A stretch of 12,009 nt of DNA from positions 1-12,009 of the forward strand of contig JAJZTV010000038.1 in assembly GCA_021847385.1 (NCBI GenBank). The letters are read 5' to 3'. Source of the DNA: Pseudomonadota bacterium. Lineage in GTDB: Bacteria > Pseudomonadota > Gammaproteobacteria > Burkholderiales > Thiobacillaceae. Of this stretch, positions 8,901-12,009 are shown in pieces. Position 1 is the first letter of the stretch. Each line of letters opens with the position of its first letter. Under the pieces are notes generated by a model. The model was not told the DNA's origin and did no database searches. It was given only the letters and a program-made list of their open reading frames with translations. Position numbers and translations under genes: made by a program.

Positions 8901-10803
8901 CAAGGCAGAGCTCAGGCCCGGCCGTCTGCCTGGCACCTACCAGCTGCGCTATTTGCATGAGCGGCAACCGCTGGTTTCCATCGTCATTCCGACTAAGAAT
9001 CAGCTGACCATGCTGCGGCGCTGTATCGATACGGTGGTGCAGACCACGGCCTATCAACGATACGAGATCATCATCGTCGACAACGGCAGCGATGAGGCTG
9101 ACGTCGTGGCGCTGCTCGATCAGTTTCGGCAGGCCAAGCTGGATAGGCTGCGGGTGCTGGACTATCCGCACCCGTTCAATTTCTCGGCCATGAATAACTT
9201 GGCGGCGCGCGAGGCAAGGGGCGAATACCTGCTGCTGCTCAACAACGATACGGCGGTATTGCAGGCCGATTGGCTGGACGAGATGTTGTCTTATGCGCAG
9301 CGGCCCGATGTTGGCGCCGTCGGCGCTAAGCTGATATTCCCGAACGGCAGGATCCAGCATGCGGGCGTGGTACTCGGCATGCAGGACAGCCCGGCCGAGC
9401 ACCAATTTATCGACAGCGAGGAGGATGCCCCGGGTTACTTTGGCCGCCTGCACTTGCCGCAGAACCTGTCCGCCGTGACTGCGGCCTGCATGCTAGTACG
9501 CAAGTCCCTATACGACGAGGTGCAGGGACTCGACGAAATCGTCTTCAAGGTGGATTACAACGATATCGATCTGTGCCTCAAGCTTCGCGCCAAGGGCTAC
9601 CGCGTGGTCTGGACGCCCTACGCCGTGCTGCTACACGAAGGCTCGGTCAGCCAAACGGCGAACGTGGATACGACAGTCAACGAGGCCAAGCAGCTCAGGC
9701 GCTTGACCGAGAAGGGGGCCATGTATGACAAGTGGCAGCGCGAGATCGCATTCGACCCGGCCTTCAACCGCAATCTGAGCTTGTCCAGCCGGGAATACCA
9801 GATCGAGCTGATGCCCATGTTGTCGCTCGACCCGGAGTGGCGCCCGCGCCCGCGTGTCCTGGTCTACCCGTCGGCTCGCCTGGAACAGAGGGAAGGCCGT
9901 GCCGTCGCACCCATGCGCGCCCTGAATCGTGCGGGCAATGTGATGGGCTGGGAAACCCAGAGCCATCTGTCTATGCCCAAACTCTTCCGCTTCGATCCTG
10001 GCGTCATCGTCTTCCATCGCCAAATCGAGCCGGGGCAGGTGCAGTACCTGGAGTATTGCGCACGCCACGCCAAGGCTTTCCGTGTCTTCCAATTCGATGA
10101 ACTGCTTGCCGATTGGCAGACGGGCGGCCCTGAAAAACATGCCTTTCTCAAGGCGGCCGGCCTGTGCAACCGCTTGGTGGTGCCGACCGAGTATCTGGCC
10201 GAGACCTACGCCGGTTGCGCCCAGGAAGTCGTGGTCGTGCCTGATTATCTGGAGCGGGCACGCTGGGCCAACCTTCCGGCGCCGATGCGGCGGCAGTCGG
10301 ATAAGCCGCGTGTGGGTTGGGTCGGTACCGCGGCCGACGAAGATGACCTGGCCGAGATCGCCGGGGTGATCGAGGCGATGGCACAGGAGGTGGACTGGGT
10401 CTTCCTTGGAAGCTGTCCTGAATCGCTGCGACCTTATGTGAAGGAACATCACCAATCGGTCGATACGGACGATTATCCAGCCAAGCTGGCGAGCCTGAAC
10501 CTCGACCTGGCCGTGGCGCCGCTCAAGGATACGCCGCAGAATTGTGCCAAGGGACACACGCGCTTGTTGGAATATGGCCTCATGGGCTACCCGGTGATTT
10601 GCAGCGAGGTCGCCGCCTACGGAAGCATTTTGCCCATCGAGCGCGTGAGCAGCCACACGGAGGATTGGGTCCACGCCATTCGTAGCCATGTCGACGATAT
10701 GGATGCGCTGGCCAACAAGGGTGACGCGCTCAAGCACCATGTCGATGCGAACTGGATGCTGCAAGACCATCTGGATGTCTGGTTGAAGGCCTGGCTGCCG
10801 TGA
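5926..10803 (+). CDS. Giant five-module glycosyltransferase (GT2, GT-B, GT2, GT2, GT-B)
   Basis: A 1625-residue cytoplasmic protein with no signal peptide or membrane segment. Module 1 (about 12-290) is a GT2 domain with VSIIIPTYN, an IIDNAS segment and SSDD ending at D101-D102. A TPR-like stretch follows (about 320-352). Module 2 (about 362-700) is GT-B, with PLKD at 602-605, LEY at 619-621 and RHGETGL. A Pro/Ala-rich linker (about 700-760) leads to module 3 (about 766-1000), a GT2 domain of the O-antigen tandem type with TDEDSLDD and FFKPDFDLD, but with degenerate donor motifs (VEAGD at 848-852). Module 4 (about 1015-1280) is an intact GT2: VSIVIPTKN, VDNGS, NND at 1106-1108, and a YNDIDLCL segment containing N1212-D1213. 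Module 5 (about 1306-1625) is GT-B with PLKD at 1532-1535. Such multi-module enzymes assemble several linkages of a surface glycan or glycosylate proteins. The Shine-Dalgarno is weak (GAAGA). It is the last gene before a terminator. Confidence 0.93.
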   Translation: MANKTDPVVKAKVSIIIPTYNYGRFLDECLAAVHAQTYGDFDALIIDNASEDNTQEVVKPWLERDKRFRYVRNESNIGLRASLAKAYAMGGGEYVVILSSDDYWSPAFLEKTVSALEAHPECSFAYVVWRIFVDIPGHPAHGNEMPIFVPHDASGVYDDSAVLLAHNWITNSACLFRREVCDAIGGITPAYLYHVGDWYLWMCFLSQGQAYYIHEQLAHYRKHGRAETERLIADDLSAYDHLHFYDLIFQSDAWSMPIRWLAKAHQFRWLMGEPLITVARKLGGDSAMPLMRQAIAPHRENVLVGAAKAALEYVPEPNYLDHPGNAIALLYEVLAANPGNAEARDLLSKHRPELDGKPLKRRPRVVVYSGEESPWACAQIRLLRPFEYLAADFELVWATHPISGGHVSDLNMLKSADLVVLQRYYVNKTNKGAIETILNSGRPVVFELDELVYDLPLDNPHYDSIQPNQAYIRSVVDRVDAVIVSTPALGQELQQSCKPKQVAVLPNLVDAELFHAPVQTRAEPVRIALAGTPTHKGDYAMLDEVIERLLKKYPSRLLFVFIGVVPGRWQGHPAVAQIEFISDYLIYAKYLLKFELDIALVPLKDDSKFNRCKSNIKWLEYSAAGIAGVYSDKEPYACIRHGETGLKVDNSADAWFSAVCELVDNPEKRQAIALAAQHEVEEAYSLQKQGHRYAQCYEYLLSLSTAEVPVENQDRPAEASPARSEPVRLQPAQGQPIDLYQLWQSAHAYQDRDVLWIAERIAALASPPLFHLAVILPEENGEWLVNTIEAIANQFYKRWRLTVVANMPEPESFAGLEIIRWVQLADERPLQAVNKALQEVEADWVGMVEAGDRIAPHGLFALADKIDRHPEWSALYTDEDSLDDTGNRSTPFFKPDFDLDMLRSASFAMGGLFMLKRELHRQLGGFRPEMEGVEYYDLQLRVYESAGDAGIGHVADVLYHRFAGGGHCTRGLDELTTARQQAVEEHLARCGLKAELRPGRLPGTYQLRYLHERQPLVSIVIPTKNQLTMLRRCIDTVVQTTAYQRYEIIIVDNGSDEADVVALLDQFRQAKLDRLRVLDYPHPFNFSAMNNLAAREARGEYLLLLNNDTAVLQADWLDEMLSYAQRPDVGAVGAKLIFPNGRIQHAGVVLGMQDSPAEHQFIDSEEDAPGYFGRLHLPQNLSAVTAACMLVRKSLYDEVQGLDEIVFKVDYNDIDLCLKLRAKGYRVVWTPYAVLLHEGSVSQTANVDTTVNEAKQLRRLTEKGAMYDKWQREIAFDPAFNRNLSLSSREYQIELMPMLSLDPEWRPRPRVLVYPSARLEQREGRAVAPMRALNRAGNVMGWETQSHLSMPKLFRFDPGVIVFHRQIEPGQVQYLEYCARHAKAFRVFQFDELLADWQTGGPEKHAFLKAAGLCNRLVVPTEYLAETYAGCAQEVVVVPDYLERARWANLPAPMRRQSDKPRVGWVGTAADEDDLAEIAGVIEAMAQEVDWVFLGSCPESLRPYVKEHHQSVDTDDYPAKLASLNLDLAVAPLKDTPQNCAKGHTRLLEYGLMGYPVICSEVAAYGSILPIERVSSHTEDWVHAIRSHVDDMDALANKGDALKHHVDANWMLQDHLDVWLKAWLP
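8080..8110. repeat. Perfect 31-nt inverted repeat inside the giant glycosyltransferase gene
   Basis: The left arm GCCTCACCGGCTCGG (8080-8094) and right arm CCGAGCCGGTGAGGC (8096-8110) are exact reverse complements around a single T at 8095. The arms begin on a codon boundary and encode residues 719-729 in the low-complexity linker between the first GT-B module and the following GT2 module. No T-run follows, so it is not a standard terminator. An RNA hairpin would need a few bases unpaired in the loop but would still be very stable. Confidence 0.9.
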
Positions 10804-10834
10804 GCGGCGGCCTTATGCGCCAAATCGATGGGGA

Positions 10835-10852
10835 TATTCGGTTCTATTCGGT
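10835..10852. repeat. Short direct repeat TATTCGGT (two copies, 10-nt period)
   Basis: TATTCGGT occurs at 10835-10842 and again at 10845-10852, one helical turn apart, in the AT-richer intergenic gap. The spacing would suit paired protein-binding half-sites, but an 8-bp repeat can also arise by chance and no regulator is known. Confidence 0.4.
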
Positions 10853-10889
10853 GGTTTTAGCTCAGATCCATAAGTCGGTGTTGCCCCAT

Positions 10890-10924
10890 CGGGGTCTTGC
10901 CGCGTATCGACAAGCCCGTTTTTT
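10890..10924 (+). terminator. Rho-independent terminator after the glycan cluster
   Basis: The 5' side reads CGGG (10890-10893), a two-base bulge GT, CTTG (10896-10899), a mismatched C, then CG. The loop is CGTAT (10903-10907). The 3' side is CG, a mismatched A, CAAG (10911-10914) and CCCG (10915-10918), followed at once by six T residues (10919-10924). This bulged GC-rich stem with a T-run should end transcription of the glycosyltransferase gene and separate it from the downstream flagellar pair. Confidence 0.82.
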
Positions 10925-10963
10925 GCGAGACAATCCCTTCATTCGTTTGAAGATTATGTTGCC

Positions 10964-11368
10964 GTGACCTTACCCGATTTACCCGCTGTCTCGATCAACC
11001 TCGAAGAGCTGCTGGTCGCCGCCGTGCTGGCGACGGCGATCTATCTGCTCGAGTGGCTGCTGTTTGCGAAGTATCGGCGTAAGCCGGTCGGCACCTTGGT
11101 GGTCAAACAGGAGCCTGCTTTCGATGGCGATATGGCGGCTATACGCGGTGAGTTGGCGCGGCTGCATGCCCGAGTCGATTTGCTGGAGCAGCAACTGGCC
11201 GAGAAGAGCAAAGAGGCCGAGGCCAAGGAGACCGCCGCTTTGTCACCCTACGCCAAGGCCACCCAATTGGCACGGCAAGGCGTCTCGGCCGGTGATTTGT
11301 CCGAACATTGCGGCATCTCGCGCGGCGAGGCCGAGTTGATCGTCGCCTTGAACCATCCGTCGCGATGA
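10964..11368 (+). CDS. DUF2802 family membrane-anchored coiled-coil protein
   Basis: A 134-residue protein. Residues about 16-34 form one transmembrane helix, followed by the positive stretch K36-K40, so the bulk should face the cytoplasm. Residues about 57-90 look like a coiled coil (heptads in ARLHARVDLLEQQL). Residues 94-131 match the DUF2802 pattern: SPYAKATQLARQG, then a helix-turn-helix-like segment with CGISRGEAELIVAL. DUF2802 genes are commonly found beside flagellar and chemotaxis genes in proteobacteria; their function is unknown. The start is GTG with only a weak GAAG about 11 nt upstream, but no other plausible in-frame start exists close by and the N-terminus leads straight into the membrane helix. 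It overlaps the FliK-like gene by 4 nt (ATGA), which points to a shared flagellar role. Confidence 0.85.
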   Translation: MTLPDLPAVSINLEELLVAAVLATAIYLLEWLLFAKYRRKPVGTLVVKQEPAFDGDMAAIRGELARLHARVDLLEQQLAEKSKEAEAKETAALSPYAKATQLARQGVSAGDLSEHCGISRGEAELIVALNHPSR

Positions 11369-12009
11369 ATATCAATCTGCTGCCGACGGCCGTCCTGCAG
11401 TGGTTGAAGAACCAGGGTTCGGCGCTGCTGCAGCCGGGCAAGCCCCTGCCACCGCCGAACTTCGAAGCCGGCAAGACCTATCAGGCCCAGGTGTTGGCGG
11501 CAATGCCGAGCGGCCGTTTTATCGTGCAGGTCGACGATCAGGTGCTCGATATGGCCTTGCCGCAGACGACCCGGCAGGGCGATACGTTGAACCTGACCTA
11601 TCTGAAGGCGCAACCGCGGGCGACCTTCCTGTTGACGGCTTCGACGCCGGAACGGCCGAGCGAAGGCGGCGCCAGCACCACGTCCCAGCCGCCTGTACGG
11701 GTGAGCGAGTCGGCTAGCAAGATCGCCACCTTGGCAGCGTGGGCCGTCAAGCAGGCCGCGCTGCCAGCGACCGCGACACAGCAAACCGTTACGTCGTTGC
11801 CGACGAACCCGGCTGAGCTGGCGGCGCAGGCCAAGCTCGCCAGTAGCCCTGGGCCGACCACCAATCCTGCCGCAAATGCCTTGCTTGCGAATACTGCGCG
11901 GACCAATACCATTTCGCCGCTGCCGACGGTAATGCCGCCCGTGCCGCTGGCGAAGGCAGCCCCGCAGCCAGGCACGGCAGCGCAGACGGCGCCCGTGGCA
12001 CAAGCGGGC
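11365..12009 (+). CDS. fliK: FliK-like flagellar hook-length control protein (3'-truncated by window)
   Basis: The frame is open from ATG at 11365 to the window edge, giving 215 residues of an incomplete protein. Residues about 1-32 form a short hydrophobic/amphipathic lead, and about 33-90 a small beta-rich domain (AGKTYQAQVLAAM, a VQVDDQVLDMALP strand pair, GDTLNLTYL). From about 95 on it becomes a long Ala/Pro/Thr/Gln-rich low-complexity region, as in FliK-type molecular rulers. The conserved FliK C-terminal substrate-switching domain would lie beyond the window. FliK is secreted by the flagellar type III system and switches export from hook to filament substrates. The 4-nt overlap with the DUF2802 gene supports a flagellar operon. 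It could also be a second, FliK-like paralogue rather than the main FliK, so the symbol is tentative. Confidence 0.72.
   Translation, partial: MNINLLPTAVLQWLKNQGSALLQPGKPLPPPNFEAGKTYQAQVLAAMPSGRFIVQVDDQVLDMALPQTTRQGDTLNLTYLKAQPRATFLLTASTPERPSEGGASTTSQPPVRVSESASKIATLAAWAVKQAALPATATQQTVTSLPTNPAELAAQAKLASSPGPTTNPAANALLANTARTNTISPLPTVMPPVPLAKAAPQPGTAAQTAPVAQAG

Larger units (their letters stand above)
10804..10963. other. Intergenic gap between the glycan cluster and the flagellar genes
   Basis: These 160 nt hold no convincing ORF. The middle and right part contains a rho-independent terminator (10890-10924), and the left part an 8-bp direct repeat (10835-10852). The base composition is visibly more AT-rich than the flanking genes. 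A promoter for the DUF2802-fliK unit would be expected here, but I could not find a convincing sigma-70, sigma-28 or sigma-54 match. Confidence 0.7.

Noticed and set aside
9631..10770. 379-residue open frame on the - strand opposite the last glycosyltransferase module
   Set aside because: The + strand encodes GT-B motifs throughout, and the antisense frame shows no family resemblance and no regulatory signals.
10919..10963. A sigma-70 promoter just after the terminator (TTGCGA and GATTAT)
   Set aside because: The two hexamers are about 23 nt apart and both are poor matches; no sigma-28 or sigma-54 pattern fits either.
1..12009. CRISPR arrays, tRNA or rRNA genes, insertion sequences, RiPP precursor peptides
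   Set aside because: I saw no regularly spaced repeats, cloverleaf, transposase or short precursor-like ORF with its own ribosome binding site; gaps in the cluster are at most 41 nt.

Overview
The window is about 12 kb of GC-rich proteobacterial DNA with every gene on the + strand. Base composition, codon use and the DUF2802/FliK-like pair at the right end fit a flagellated beta- or gammaproteobacterium. My guess, from family resemblance only, is a betaproteobacterium near Chromobacteriaceae/Chitinibacteraceae. No database search was possible.

Left and centre (1-10803) form one tightly packed, probably co-transcribed glycan or modification cluster of six genes: a radical SAM enzyme cut by the window edge; a complete radical SAM/SPASM-like enzyme (689-1717); a cobalamin-binding-type radical SAM enzyme with a TPR-like tail (1729-3429); a GT-B glycosyltransferase (3426-4712); an FkbM-type methyltransferase with an N-terminal Rossmann-like domain (4709-5884); and a 1625-residue multi-module glycosyltransferase (5926-10803). 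Genes 3/4 and 4/5 overlap by 4 bp as ATGA; the other gaps are 11-41 nt. No promoter, sugar-nucleotide biosynthesis gene, transporter, polymerase or precursor peptide is visible, so the cluster must continue upstream or draw on precursors made elsewhere.

The large glycosyltransferase reads as five modules: GT2, GT-B, a degenerate GT2, GT2, GT-B. The two GT-B modules share a recognisable C-terminal signature and look like internal duplicates. A perfect 31-nt inverted repeat (15-bp arms, 1-nt centre) lies in the Pro/Ala-rich linker between the second and third modules, which could mark an old gene-fusion junction.

A 160-nt gap (10804-10963) holds a good rho-independent terminator and ends the cluster. 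After it begins a second unit: a small membrane-anchored coiled-coil DUF2802 protein (10964-11368), overlapping by 4 bp a FliK-like flagellar hook-length-control protein that runs off the window (11365-12009).

Working interpretation (inference): the six genes build and decorate a glycan in the cytoplasm. The glycosyltransferases add sugars, the FkbM enzyme O-methylates, and the radical SAM enzymes carry out difficult C-H chemistry on a sugar or peptide. The flagellar neighbours and TPR-like segments make flagellin or surface-protein glycosylation one plausible output; LPS or capsule decoration is the main alternative.
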